64,000 nt of DNA from an uncultured Paracoccaceae bacterium (GTDB taxonomy: Bacteria > Pseudomonadota > Alphaproteobacteria > Rhodobacterales > Rhodobacteraceae). Each line of letters starts with the position of its first letter. The stretch's first letter is position 1. Below the pieces are notes generated by a model. It saw only the letters and a list, made by a program, of their open reading frames with translations. It had not been told where the DNA came from and made no database searches. The translations under genes and the position numbers were made by a program. The stretch covers positions 1-64,000 of the forward strand of contig CANMPK010000006.1 in the NCBI GenBank assembly GCA_947499725.1, given 5' to 3'. Of the stretch, positions 10,701-18,214 are shown in pieces.

Positions 10701-11069
10701 GGCCGAAACGTCCGACGAAATACCTTCAAAGCTAAGGTTGCTCTGGCGTTCGCGCGGTGTAAGTAATTTCTCAGCCAACAAGCATGCATGATGGGCTGAA
10801 GCCGCCACAAACGCTGCAGCAGCCCGGTTCTCTCTTTCAATGGACGATGCAACAAACGCTTCTTGGGTAAACGCGAGACGGCGCATTCTCTGAATTACTT
10901 CAGGCAGTTCAATCTCGGCTGCTTCATCTTCTTGGAGTTCCCGCATACGAATTCTACTGGAAACGATCTCTGCGTAGGCTTCTGTGATAGTTTGAGATAT
11001 GCGTTCACTCTCAAGCCCTTCCAGTTCGGGGGCTTGGTTCATTAAATTTACGGAATCCGGATCAAACAT
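7737..11069 (-). CDS. SF2 DEAD/DEAH-box helicase, putative defence effector/sensor
   Basis: A 1110-aa superfamily-2 helicase. After a ~320-residue helical N-terminal region come motif I PTGAGKST (about 327-334), motif Ia APTLALVDQ, motif II DECH (about 424-427), motif III SAM, and motif VI NAAGRAGRAGE, with GMNLPGD just before it as in Ski2/Hel308-like enzymes. The rest is helical. The ATG at 11069 overlaps the TGA of the upstream gene within ATGTTTGA, so the two are translationally coupled. Such a helicase coupled to a small nuclease-like protein is the layout of Hachiman (HamB with HamA). Family membership was not verified, and this protein may be longer than typical HamB. Confidence 0.85.
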   Translation of the reverse strand: MFDPDSVNLMNQAPELEGLESERISQTITEAYAEIVSSRIRMRELQEDEAAEIELPEVIQRMRRLAFTQEAFVASSIERENRAAAAFVAASAHHACLLAEKLLTPRERQSNLSFEGISSDVSATILFLCAEASADAAEISKLIQLDGKEPLESKLLHAIKSFASGDLSALLRIELLTPSQIIGKAGQDAAVRALYQKILEAMISMAARMLDLELETPPSGLDPIATLQRVQELCTEPAVQNFSSDGSIHHSVYPGPLHLATLLQAAFRDFLDIGIVNVPPPTGIDGTVWSSQMRSFAKRRPFLWRNHRQALAKGYLDLGKSSSVSFPTGAGKSTLAELKIATAVLRGKKVVFLAPTLALVDQTTRALGEAFPDVEVFREKTADLAVEVDGQELPAISVVTPERCLAFLNFAPELFAEVELVVFDECHLLHPRSEDKSRRAVDAMMCILNLSISAPSADLLFLSAMMKNSEEVSSWIQDLTNRPCIPLDLLWKPTRQVRGCVVYSGAEIQGLNERLRADRQTHDTKGAPQSTRRKMITEPYAFFCLNQTWNTTDRKDYSLQKLLDEEVNLSVGSFLPKGAPHKTARWYLTPNGVQVSQKLAEEISKKDLKTIVFLQTIPWAISANKKICANLTGTSCVLTEIERANYDASKDELGDAKHLYISIDEDTNTLKSSSACHHGHLLNFERSLHESLFKRKDGLNVLIATSTLSQGMNLPGDVVIIGGDSRFDLDAEQMSRLEAHELLNAAGRAGRAGERSHGLVIVVPSKVVDFDNRNSRINSYWTELRGIFSQSDQCLTIEDPLEPLLDRIHETSSAEDPMTEYLVGRLPLSTTDEDTAADKTSQIVARSFAAYKRRQSGDSDWIRSRIDAVHRVRSDMDSLDQSSAWQDRLSASIGFMPSFIRELAEAFAGGWSSDASVVDWRNWYVEWLTAKNDKLPKLIRSETLDSFLGSPYKELEDEHAKGQFICAKLFPLLDLWMSGEALREIELAAGTQPTQLKTCERARDFVSDVVPELSYLFGVPSLVAQAMINEGYFEGEVPLSLSLLSVSVKEGFDTAEKAVLRASMEGIVNRRSVHAEFEGLSKYLPPADGPEDFRSIQSRLDVAKAIRLFV

Positions 11070-11859
11070 TAGCCACCGCTCCACTAGATATTTGCGATTT
11101 TGCTTTCTCCGCGAGCGACGCTAACCAAGTTCTGATATCATCTTGGTGGAAGGTCTCCGCCCTTCGTCTGTTCAAATCGCCAGGAACAACGCTGTCATAT
11201 CCCTTAAACAGTCTTTTACGTCCTTTGTCGTTTGAATGGGTTGCACTGACAGTTATGGACAGCCGATAACGTCTTGCTTCCTTCCACAAAACCTCTTTGA
11301 TGGCCTCATCAGAATTCAAACTTGTTTCTGTCCTGATTACAGCAAGAACTTGGGCAGTGAAAAAACTGAACCTAAGACCCTCTTCCAGTTCACGGAACTC
11401 TTTCCAGACGCCCTTGTCTTCCCGCGTGATCATGTTTCGAGGATTTGTTGTTGCCTTATCTTCAAAAACAACGGCGCATTTCACCCGACCAGTAGCATCA
11501 TCAATCTCAATTTGGAGCCCATCAAAGCCTTTGTCAGCGTGTTGCATGTGCGGCGCAGCAAGCCGTGCAGAAGGATCTGCTCGGATGGCAGCAATCCAAG
11601 AAATCGCTTGAAACAGCCATCCATCGCGATGCGCCGGGTCATCTCCATCGACGGTCAGAAGTTGAATGGCGGAGGCCACCCCGTCTGCGGGGTAATCAGC
11701 ATCATAGATGCCAGTTCCTTCGAGAATTTTCCGAACATGATGGGAGTACCCCAACGCTATAACCGCGATTTGGCGAGCCAGCTCATCCTCATCAACAACC
11801 TGCCATGCGTTCCCAAAGTAACAGCCTTCTTCGGTAAATGGTGTGAGAGTAATTGGCAT
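11062..11859 (-). CDS. Putative nuclease-like partner of the helicase (HamA-like position)
   Basis: A 265-aa protein. The middle contains GFDGLQIEID and, about 20 residues on, VVFEDKAT, which could form the D...ExK core of a PD-(D/E)xK nuclease. A preceding conserved-looking His-rich APHMQHADKG and a following NPRNMI complete the segment. AGGA lies 7 nt before the ATG. It overlaps the helicase by 8 nt, so the two are made together. In Hachiman, HamA (DUF1837) holds the nuclease site and HamB the helicase. I cannot confirm DUF1837 here; the alternative is an unnamed defence nuclease. Confidence 0.6.
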   Translation of the reverse strand: MPITLTPFTEEGCYFGNAWQVVDEDELARQIAVIALGYSHHVRKILEGTGIYDADYPADGVASAIQLLTVDGDDPAHRDGWLFQAISWIAAIRADPSARLAAPHMQHADKGFDGLQIEIDDATGRVKCAVVFEDKATTNPRNMITREDKGVWKEFRELEEGLRFSFFTAQVLAVIRTETSLNSDEAIKEVLWKEARRYRLSITVSATHSNDKGRKRLFKGYDSVVPGDLNRRRAETFHQDDIRTWLASLAEKAKSQISSGAVANV

Positions 11860-11913
11860 TTGCAGATCCTAAGTAATCCGTTTGATGAAATTTTTTTGCC
11901 AATAATACGAGCC

Positions 11914-12200
11914 TTAAACACTGTCCCTGCTCAGCTTTTCGGCGGTCGCTAGTTTTTTCTTCTTGGCGCGGCGCAATCGAAGGTAAAAGAACGGCGACAA
12001 CACCACCAAGATCAAAATGAGTATGACAAATGCTACACGGGCAAAATTCTGCGCTTGTTCCGCGTTCTCAAGGAAACATTCTTGCTCCGATTATACAACC
12101 AGAAATAGTTGGCGAGAGAGCTCCTCCACTTTCAGTTCGCCGCTATAGGCCTCATATTGTGAACGTCTCTTTTGGCGGGCTGCACCGCAGCATCTATGAG
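11914..12200 (-). pseudogene. Small membrane protein gene interrupted by an in-frame TAA
   Basis: Downstream of the relaxase, on the same strand, one frame reads about KVEELSRQLFLVV, then a TAA at 12091-12093, then SEQECFLENAEQAQNFARV, a strong transmembrane segment (AFVILILILVVLSPFFYL), a basic stop-transfer RLRRAKKKK and a final stop at 11914. The second half has no ATG, GTG or TTG start before the membrane segment. A CAA-to-TAA change would restore one protein. The upstream limit is not defined. It could also be read-through or a sequencing error. Confidence 0.35.
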
Positions 12201-12238
12201 GTTCGGGCAAGGTCTGCTTTGGGCCGTTTGTGTATCTC

Positions 12239-13576
12239 CTAAAGTTCAGGCTCATTGGACTCCAGCGTGGTTTCGACCACGTTGCGCCCGCTATCAACTC
12301 CCCAGACAATTAGTTTAAAAAGTCGTCTGAATAGACCAACCGTTCTGCTTTCGCGAGGTTTCTTCTGAAATAGATGCTTGAGAAAGCGGGGTGGTTTCTG
12401 CATTTGGATTGCGCCATCCGAAACGGTCGCCTCACCGGTTTCTAATTGAGTGATGAGCGTTTCCAAGGCGTCCAGCCCGTCGTCGAATTCTGCCTGCTTT
12501 TTGGAAAAGTCCGCAAGGTTATCAGCGTGACGTGCTTTGATATCTTCGACCATATCGATTTCCTGATCGACACGTTCGCGATCCCTTTCAACAGTCTCAA
12601 TATCGGAAGCCAGCCGTTGCGCGTTTTTCTGTCGTGCCCCATATTCAACCGCGCTCAGGCGCTCGGCTCTGGGGCCGTCCCGCAAGAGGCCGCAGGGTTT
12701 TCCCACCTGTTCATAATACCGATCTTGCAGCGCTTTCATTGCAGCTGTGTAAGCATCCTTTTCCGGGATTGTTCCGCGTTGCTTGCGTGCGGATTTGAGG
12801 TGCGCAGCGTTTTCCGTATTCCAGGCCGCCAGCAACGCAGCATTGTGGGCTTCAACATCTCGGCATTCCTTTTCCCAATTTGACAGCTGCGCCTCTCGTT
12901 TGATCTTATTCTTGCGCTGAGTTTCGCGGTTCTTTGAGGGGCGGGGTTGCTTGGGCTTCCTCGGTCGCTTCTGTAGTTCAGGCTTTGGCAATGCTGTGAC
13001 CGCAGTCGGGGCATCCAAAGCCTTGCGGAGCTTTGCTGCCGCTGCTTTTCCCGTGTGGAGCTTGTTGGCGTCCAGCTTCGGGTCCTTTGGATTGATCGCA
13101 AGGATATGAAAATGCACATGGCTTTCATCGACATGCATGACCGCGGTCCATTCGATGTCGTCTGGCATCCGAGCCTGAAAATCCTCAAGCGCCAGCTTGA
13201 TCCATTTCTGAATTTCGGGTCCATAGGTTTTCTTGTCTGCCAAGAACGTGGAGGTGGGCAGGGGATGCGAATGGATTTCCGTATAGAGCGTCGCCGCATC
13301 CTTTCGAAGCTTACGCTCATAAGTGCTGCCATCTTTGCGGGTGACCCTTTCCTTGAGGTCTTTCAGAAGGGCTGTGTGTCTTGCTTCTAGTTGGGCGACC
13401 GAGAGTGTTCCTCCAAGCCGATAAACCTTTCCAACCTGTTCTACATGACCAGAATATTTGGGCACGCGTCTTGCCTCCCCGAAAACCTGAGCTGCGGAAT
13501 TGAAATGATTGTCTGTCCCTTTAACCTTGGTCTGGGCTCTTGAGTATGTTTCGATGTGAATGAATTGATAGGCCAT
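12239..13576 (-). CDS. mob: Mobilization relaxase (MobA/MobL or Pre/Mob type)
   Basis: A 445-aa relaxase that would nick and lead the transferred strand of the element. The N-terminal domain ends in MHVDESHVHFHILAINP (about 145-162), a histidine triad-like HUH motif. An early Tyr (ETYSR, about 10) could be catalytic. Residues about 200-400 are Lys/Arg-rich and coiled-coil, as in Mob proteins. AGGA sits 7 nt before ATG 13576, which is preferred over GTG 13579. The candidate oriT lies just upstream. No type IV secretion genes are present, so transfer in trans is expected. Confidence 0.75.
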   Translation of the reverse strand: MAYQFIHIETYSRAQTKVKGTDNHFNSAAQVFGEARRVPKYSGHVEQVGKVYRLGGTLSVAQLEARHTALLKDLKERVTRKDGSTYERKLRKDAATLYTEIHSHPLPTSTFLADKKTYGPEIQKWIKLALEDFQARMPDDIEWTAVMHVDESHVHFHILAINPKDPKLDANKLHTGKAAAAKLRKALDAPTAVTALPKPELQKRPRKPKQPRPSKNRETQRKNKIKREAQLSNWEKECRDVEAHNAALLAAWNTENAAHLKSARKQRGTIPEKDAYTAAMKALQDRYYEQVGKPCGLLRDGPRAERLSAVEYGARQKNAQRLASDIETVERDRERVDQEIDMVEDIKARHADNLADFSKKQAEFDDGLDALETLITQLETGEATVSDGAIQMQKPPRFLKHLFQKKPRESRTVGLFRRLFKLIVWGVDSGRNVVETTLESNEPEL

Positions 13577-13672
13577 CACAGTTCCTTTCTGTTGCGTTTC
13601 AGAAAGGCTCGGTGAGGTTCATGAAAGTTTAAAACCGGATTTCGTGCTCTGGGTGAGTGGGGATCTGAATTA

Positions 13673-13681
13673 TGTGGATAA
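13673..13681 (-). other. DnaA-box consensus near relaxase
   Basis: TGTGGATAA, the exact complement of TTATCCACA, lies about 97 nt upstream of the relaxase start. A second perfect copy is near the left end of the element at 2169. A role in replication of an excised circle is speculation. Confidence 0.3.
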
Positions 13682-13716
13682 CCTATTAATTGGGCGCGGT
13701 TTCCTACCCATAGAGA

Positions 13717-13853
13717 CAGACTGTAGGTAGCTTTGAGAGCTACCTGTCTGCCACTTACGCCGTGGGGGCGCTCCGTCGTTTTGCGAGCAAAACAACTGCG
13801 CGGGGCCAAGGCCCCTTGCTTGATCGTTAAACAATTCCTGATGATCGTTTAAC
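13717..13853. other. Candidate origin of transfer (tandem hairpins)
   Basis: Three hairpins and an inverted repeat lie in 137 nt upstream of the relaxase. The first pairs CAGAC..AGGTAGCT with AGCTACCTGTCTG (13717-13750, 3-nt bulge). The second is GTTTTGC-GA-GCAAAAC (13778-13793). The third is GGGGCC-AA-GGCCCC (13802-13815). GTTAAAC and GTTTAAC then face each other (13826-13853). On the minus strand the sequence after the second hairpin includes CGTAAGTG, similar to the TAAGTG core at IncQ-type nic sites. The role is inferred from position and form. Confidence 0.5.
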
Positions 13854-13859
13854 TAAATT

Positions 13860-14488
13860 TCGGGTGACGCCAATCTGTACAACTTTTTGAGTCTGCCTTC
13901 CAATAAATCTGGTGGAAACCTCAGAGCTCTTCTTTTGTTGCAGCTGCTCTTTATTTGCCCGTTTTCCATGGCTCATTTGTCATTGATCGGGGTGTGGGGT
14001 GTCCCTAACCTATGTCACAACCTTTGCGTGGTGGAGCGGCGCAACGCTCCAAGTAAGATCATCGCAAATAGGCCAAACTTGGACATTCCGACCCTCTGCA
14101 GCGAACTTTGGCTACGCACCAGTCTGCCGAATATTGCGTTCGTTTAATGGTGTGAATCTAGGAGTAATACCCCCTAGATTCCCACCCATATCTGGTTTGG
14201 AAAATATGAAAGAACCTGAATTTCGGTGTCTAGCCCCCAATTTCAGTACTGCTCGTTTTTGATTTTTCGAATAAGGCTTCTGGCACTTAAGGGCGCATTC
14301 CTAGGGCGAGATGAGGCCTGATGTCTGAGCAATGCGTTGATCGGGACAGGAGCTTGTTTGACGCTGTGATGAGCGAGGGCGACGGTTAGATAGTTGGATG
14401 CAGGGAGGGATTGCATTCCTTTTGGAGGTGGTGTTCAGTTTTATTGATAGTTTTTTGGAATGGGCTTGCTTGGCTGGAAAGAAGATCA
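13860..14488. other. Gene-poor stretch between relaxase region and LysR gene
   Basis: About 630 nt with no ORF I can support. It contains a perfect 9-bp inverted repeat, GAATCTAGG (14154-14162) and CCTAGATTC (14173-14181), with a 10-nt loop. The right border of the integrated element probably falls in this stretch. The part nearest 14489 should hold the promoter of the LysR gene. Confidence 0.5.
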
Positions 14489-15397
14489 ATGAATGTAAAC
14501 ATCACTTTGAAACAGCTCGAAGCTTTGTACTGGATCGCAGAATTGGGTACGTTTGAACGCGCCGCGGCAAAGCTCTATACAACCCAATCCGCGATCTCGA
14601 AGCGCGTTCAGGAACTTGAGCGTGGGTCACAGATAGAAGTCTTTGACCGGCGGCTGCGCGGGGCGCAATTGACGGCGCGCGGCGAAGAGCTTTTTGATGT
14701 GGCACGGCAAATTCTTCGATTGCACGATCAAATTTCGGACATTCAACAGGATGTCGTAAACCGGCCAAGAACCCTTCGAATTGGTGTGACAGAGTTGACG
14801 GCCATCACGTGGTTTCCCCAGTTGATTTCTGCAATAAAAGACAAATTTGAGAACGTACATATCTCGCCAAAAGTCGATATGGCCAAAGCGTTGTTTCATG
14901 ATCTAGAGCAAAGCCAGCTTGATCTGATTCTTATACCGGAAACCTTCGTGCTTCCGGAATTCACGTCTAAGCCGCTTGCAACAGTTCAGAACCATTGGAT
15001 GGCCAAAACGGGGCTGATTGATGTCGACAAACCCATCAGGCACAGAGACTTGGCGCGTTTTCCGGTGTTTGTCCAAGGTCACGCATCGGGCTCTGGGTTG
15101 TTTTTGAACAAGTGGCTAAAGGATCGAGGCGTCGTGTTTGATGAAACGCTTGTATGTGATTCAATGACAGCGTTGCTTGGCTTGACCGTTGCAGGCCTTG
15201 GCGTGGCATATTTGCCTTACGAATATTGCCAAGATCTGGAGACGTCGGGCAAATTGGAAGTCATCGCCACCGAGGATCCTCTTCCCCCAATTCCCTATGT
15301 GGCGATGTACAGAAGCGACCGTCCCAACGCATTTATTCAAGAAGTAGCAGAACTGGCCAAACTGCATTGCGATTTTGGGCGCAGTCATCAGATTTGA
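14489..15397 (+). CDS. LysR-family transcriptional regulator
   Basis: A 302-aa LysR protein. The N-terminal winged HTH is clear (LKQLEALYWIAELGTFERAA, then TTQSAISKRVQELE), and the C-terminal half is a periplasmic-binding-fold ligand domain. MNVNITLKQ at 14489 is chosen because it begins directly before the HTH; the ORF extends 26 codons further upstream without support. It precedes, in the same direction, the aminotransferase and the TAXI/5-oxoprolinase operon, so it probably responds to a substrate of that pathway. Confidence 0.92.
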   Translation: MNVNITLKQLEALYWIAELGTFERAAAKLYTTQSAISKRVQELERGSQIEVFDRRLRGAQLTARGEELFDVARQILRLHDQISDIQQDVVNRPRTLRIGVTELTAITWFPQLISAIKDKFENVHISPKVDMAKALFHDLEQSQLDLILIPETFVLPEFTSKPLATVQNHWMAKTGLIDVDKPIRHRDLARFPVFVQGHASGSGLFLNKWLKDRGVVFDETLVCDSMTALLGLTVAGLGVAYLPYEYCQDLETSGKLEVIATEDPLPPIPYVAMYRSDRPNAFIQEVAELAKLHCDFGRSHQI

Positions 15398-15482
15398 GGT
15401 CCCCTAGGTAACGCTGTGTGGGGGTACCCTGATGATGCATTCCTTTTTTCGATATGCCTTCCTGATTATTAGTCGTTTTAAG

Positions 15483-15503
15483 TATCTCTCTGGATCAGAG
15501 ATA
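15483..15503 (+). terminator. Stem-loop downstream of LysR gene
   Basis: TATCTCT and AGAGATA form a perfect 7-bp stem with a 7-nt loop 86 nt after the LysR stop. There is no T-run. It may be a weak terminator or an operator for the next gene. Confidence 0.3.
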
Positions 15504-15617
15504 TTCGTACGGGAAAACGTGCCGGCTCTCACAAGAGACGTGTTCGTTAAATCTGGCTGCTGACCTGTGTCTGCGGCGGCCGATCGTCTGGCCCTATATC
15601 TCTATACGGAATACACC

Positions 15618-16880
15618 ATGATCCAAGATAACCAATCTCTTATCCATGAAATTCGTGATCGCTTCGCAAATGTCGAGGCGTGCCCGATCGAAGGGCCGCG
15701 GGTGTATTTTGAGAACGGTGGTGGGGCCCTGACCTTGAAGTCTGTGATCGAGACGTCGGCGAAATACGCGGGTATCCCCGATAATCAAGGTCGCGACAAC
15801 CCAGCTGCCAAAGCGCTGGAGGCTACGATTGAAAAGGCACGTACCGACTTGGCTGTGTTCATGAATTCCCACTCTGGTCAGTTTATTCTTGGCGAGACCG
15901 GGACCGAGCTCTTGTTTCGGATGATCAAGGTGGCATGTCTGAATGCGCCAAAGGGTGCAAAGGTTATTGGAAGTTCGCTTGAGCATCCATCTAGCCGGAG
16001 CGCTGCACAGCATTGGGCCGGCGTCACGGGTATGGAATATGTGAGCGTCGCGCACGACGATGTCGAAGGCACGGTAACCGCTTCACATTACGCCGCGCAG
16101 ATGACCCCAGACGTTGCGGTCGCAACGATTTTACATGCCTCCCCCGTTACAGGGATCGGTGTCGATGTTGCCGCGATTGCGGCGGCCATCCGTGCCGTGT
16201 CGCCCGACTGTGTTATCATTGTGGATGGTATCCAGCATGCGGCGCATGGACAAGTCGATTTGGCGGCATATGACATTGATGGTTATGCTATTTCTCCGTA
16301 CAAAATGTTCTCGCGCCATGGATATGGGGTTGCGTGGATTTCAGACAAACTGACGTCATTTTCCCATGAGGCATTGATCGGCGGGCCGATCCGCAACTGG
16401 GAATTGGGCACGCGCGATACGGGTGCTTTTGCTGCGATTTCTGACGTTATTGCATATTTTGATTGGCTCGGCGGCAACGTGTCGGACGAGGTTGCGCCAC
16501 GGAAACGCCTAGAGGCGGCTGGGGCCGCGATCAAAAGTTATGAGATGACTTTGACAGATTCCCTGATCAACGGGACTGGGAACCTCATGGGGCTTCGAGA
16601 TATGGACCGGATAACGATCCTTGGGGGTGCGGACAATCAGCATCGAGAGGGAACTGTGTCCTTTGTCATTGATGGTGTTGCGTCGGCGGATGTTGTTGCG
16701 ACATTGAACAAAGAGCGGGTTCGCACCCATATGCGAAAGGCGGATCACTATAGCGGCAATATTCTTTATCCCTTGGATCTGCCGGATTGTGTTCGTCTAT
16801 CAATGTGCCACTACAATACGATCCAAGAAGTCGCCCAGGCACTGGCCGTTATACAACATATTTGCGAAGCGGCGGGGTGA
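15618..16880 (+). CDS. Class-V aminotransferase (cysteine-desulfurase-like fold)
   Basis: A 420-aa PLP enzyme. Markers are the GGTT-like turn near residues 95-105 (GETGTELLF), the Asp-binding segment VIIVDGIQHAAHG, and the likely PLP lysine in AISPYKMFSRHGYG. The C-terminal domain carries THMRKADHYSGN. The family includes cysteine desulfurases, kynureninases and isopenicillin-N epimerase-like enzymes; the context does not decide. ATG 15618 with ACGGA upstream is chosen over GTG 15567. It lies between the LysR gene and the TAXI operon and may act on the same amino-acid-like substrate. Confidence 0.8.
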   Translation: MIQDNQSLIHEIRDRFANVEACPIEGPRVYFENGGGALTLKSVIETSAKYAGIPDNQGRDNPAAKALEATIEKARTDLAVFMNSHSGQFILGETGTELLFRMIKVACLNAPKGAKVIGSSLEHPSSRSAAQHWAGVTGMEYVSVAHDDVEGTVTASHYAAQMTPDVAVATILHASPVTGIGVDVAAIAAAIRAVSPDCVIIVDGIQHAAHGQVDLAAYDIDGYAISPYKMFSRHGYGVAWISDKLTSFSHEALIGGPIRNWELGTRDTGAFAAISDVIAYFDWLGGNVSDEVAPRKRLEAAGAAIKSYEMTLTDSLINGTGNLMGLRDMDRITILGGADNQHREGTVSFVIDGVASADVVATLNKERVRTHMRKADHYSGNILYPLDLPDCVRLSMCHYNTIQEVAQALAVIQHICEAAG

Positions 16881-17153
16881 GCATAGCGCCAGAGGTGCGG
16901 TTGGCCCGTTTCGATCGCGCGTCTTCCCGTGTATCATTCCTCGCTGCGCCCAGTTCGGAATGAATTTACGTCCGATCAAGTCCCTTATGGAATGTATCGA
17001 AAGTCCAAAATCTCGTTAATCAATTGGGGCAGCCTAGTGGTAAATTGACGATGGTTGGTTTTGTTGCCTCAGAAAAATATGACGCAACGAGGTTCGCCCA
17101 GATATCTGGCACAGACCAGATAATTATAATTTAACAGAACCGGGAGTTCAGGG

Positions 17154-18122
17154 ATGCAATCCAAACTAAAATCTTCAATTACAGCGGTGGCGCTTACAAC
17201 ATTTCTAGCGCCAGCTGCGTTCGCAGAGGAATTCATCACAATCGGTACTGGTGGTGTCACAGGCGTTTACTATCCTACTGGTGGCGCGATCTGTCGTCTT
17301 GTAAACAAAGATCGCAAAGAGCACGGCATTCGTTGCTCAGTCGAGTCCACGGGTGGTTCCGTCTACAACATCAACACGATCCGCGAAGGCGAATTGGAGT
17401 TCGGTGTGGCGCAATCCGATTGGCAACACCACGCGTTTCACGGCACGTCGCGCTTTGAAGAGGCCGGTGCGTTCGAAGGCCTTCGCGCAGTCTTTTCTGT
17501 GCATCCAGAGCCATTCACCGTTGTTGCCCGTGCAGATGCAGGTATCACCAACTTTGATGACCTAAAAGGCAAGCGTGTAAACATCGGCAACCCAGGCTCT
17601 GGCCAGCGCGGCACGATGGAAACCTTGATGGCAGCCAAAGGTTGGGGTCAAGACGCGTTCGCTTTGGCAACTGAAATGAAAGTCGCCGAGCAATCCGCAG
17701 CCCTTTGTGACAACCAAATCGATGCGATGGTTGTAACCGTTGGCCACCCTTCTGGCACGATCCAAGAAGCAACAACCGCATGTGATTCCGTTCTTGTAAC
17801 CGTTGATGGTGCTGAGGTTGACGGCCTGATTGCGGACAATCCGTTCTACCGTACGGCTACAATTCCGGGTGGCATGTATCGCGGCAGTGACGCAGACGTG
17901 TCGACATTCGGCGTTGGTGCGACATTCGTTTCTTCCACGGACGTATCAGAAGAGGCGGTTTATACGATTGTGAAAGCCGTCTTTGAAAACATCGAAGACT
18001 TCCGCAAGTTGCACCCTGCTTTTGCCAATCTTGATCCAAAGGCAATGGCAACCGCTGGCCTATCTGCGCCGCTGCACGCTGGCGCCGAGAAGTACTACAA
18101 AGAAGCCGGTCTGATTGACTAA
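17154..18122 (+). CDS. TAXI-family TRAP transporter solute-binding protein
   Basis: A 322-aa periplasmic binding protein. A signal peptide covers about 1-24 and ends AAFA before EEFITIGTGG. The TAXI signature is seen at GGVTGVYYPTGGAIC. It captures the substrate for the fused permease at 18215. The neighbouring PxpABC genes suggest 5-oxoproline or glutamate-like ligands; this is inference. A 273-nt gap precedes it with its own likely promoter, and a stem-loop follows it. Confidence 0.95.
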   Translation: MQSKLKSSITAVALTTFLAPAAFAEEFITIGTGGVTGVYYPTGGAICRLVNKDRKEHGIRCSVESTGGSVYNINTIREGELEFGVAQSDWQHHAFHGTSRFEEAGAFEGLRAVFSVHPEPFTVVARADAGITNFDDLKGKRVNIGNPGSGQRGTMETLMAAKGWGQDAFALATEMKVAEQSAALCDNQIDAMVVTVGHPSGTIQEATTACDSVLVTVDGAEVDGLIADNPFYRTATIPGGMYRGSDADVSTFGVGATFVSSTDVSEEAVYTIVKAVFENIEDFRKLHPAFANLDPKAMATAGLSAPLHAGAEKYYKEAGLID

Positions 18123-18143
18123 CTCAAACCTTACGTTTCTAGG

Positions 18144-18176
18144 AGGGGCACTTCGGTGCCCCTTCGTTTTTGTTTT
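18144..18176 (+). terminator. Stem-loop terminator/attenuator after the TAXI binding-protein gene
   Basis: AGGGGCAC-TTCG-GTGCCCCT is a perfect 8-bp stem with a stable TTCG tetraloop, followed by a T-rich run. It lies 21 nt after the stop and before the permease gene. It would make the binding protein more abundant than the permease by partial termination or by protecting the upstream mRNA. Confidence 0.8.
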
Positions 18177-18214
18177 GATAGCGCGGAAAAATTCGCGAGG
18201 TAAGAGAGACAGCC

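Noticed and set aside
13887..14262. Two overlapping plus ORFs (86 and 87 aa) in the gap before the LysR gene
   Set aside because: No start context, no motif, and they overlap each other in different frames.
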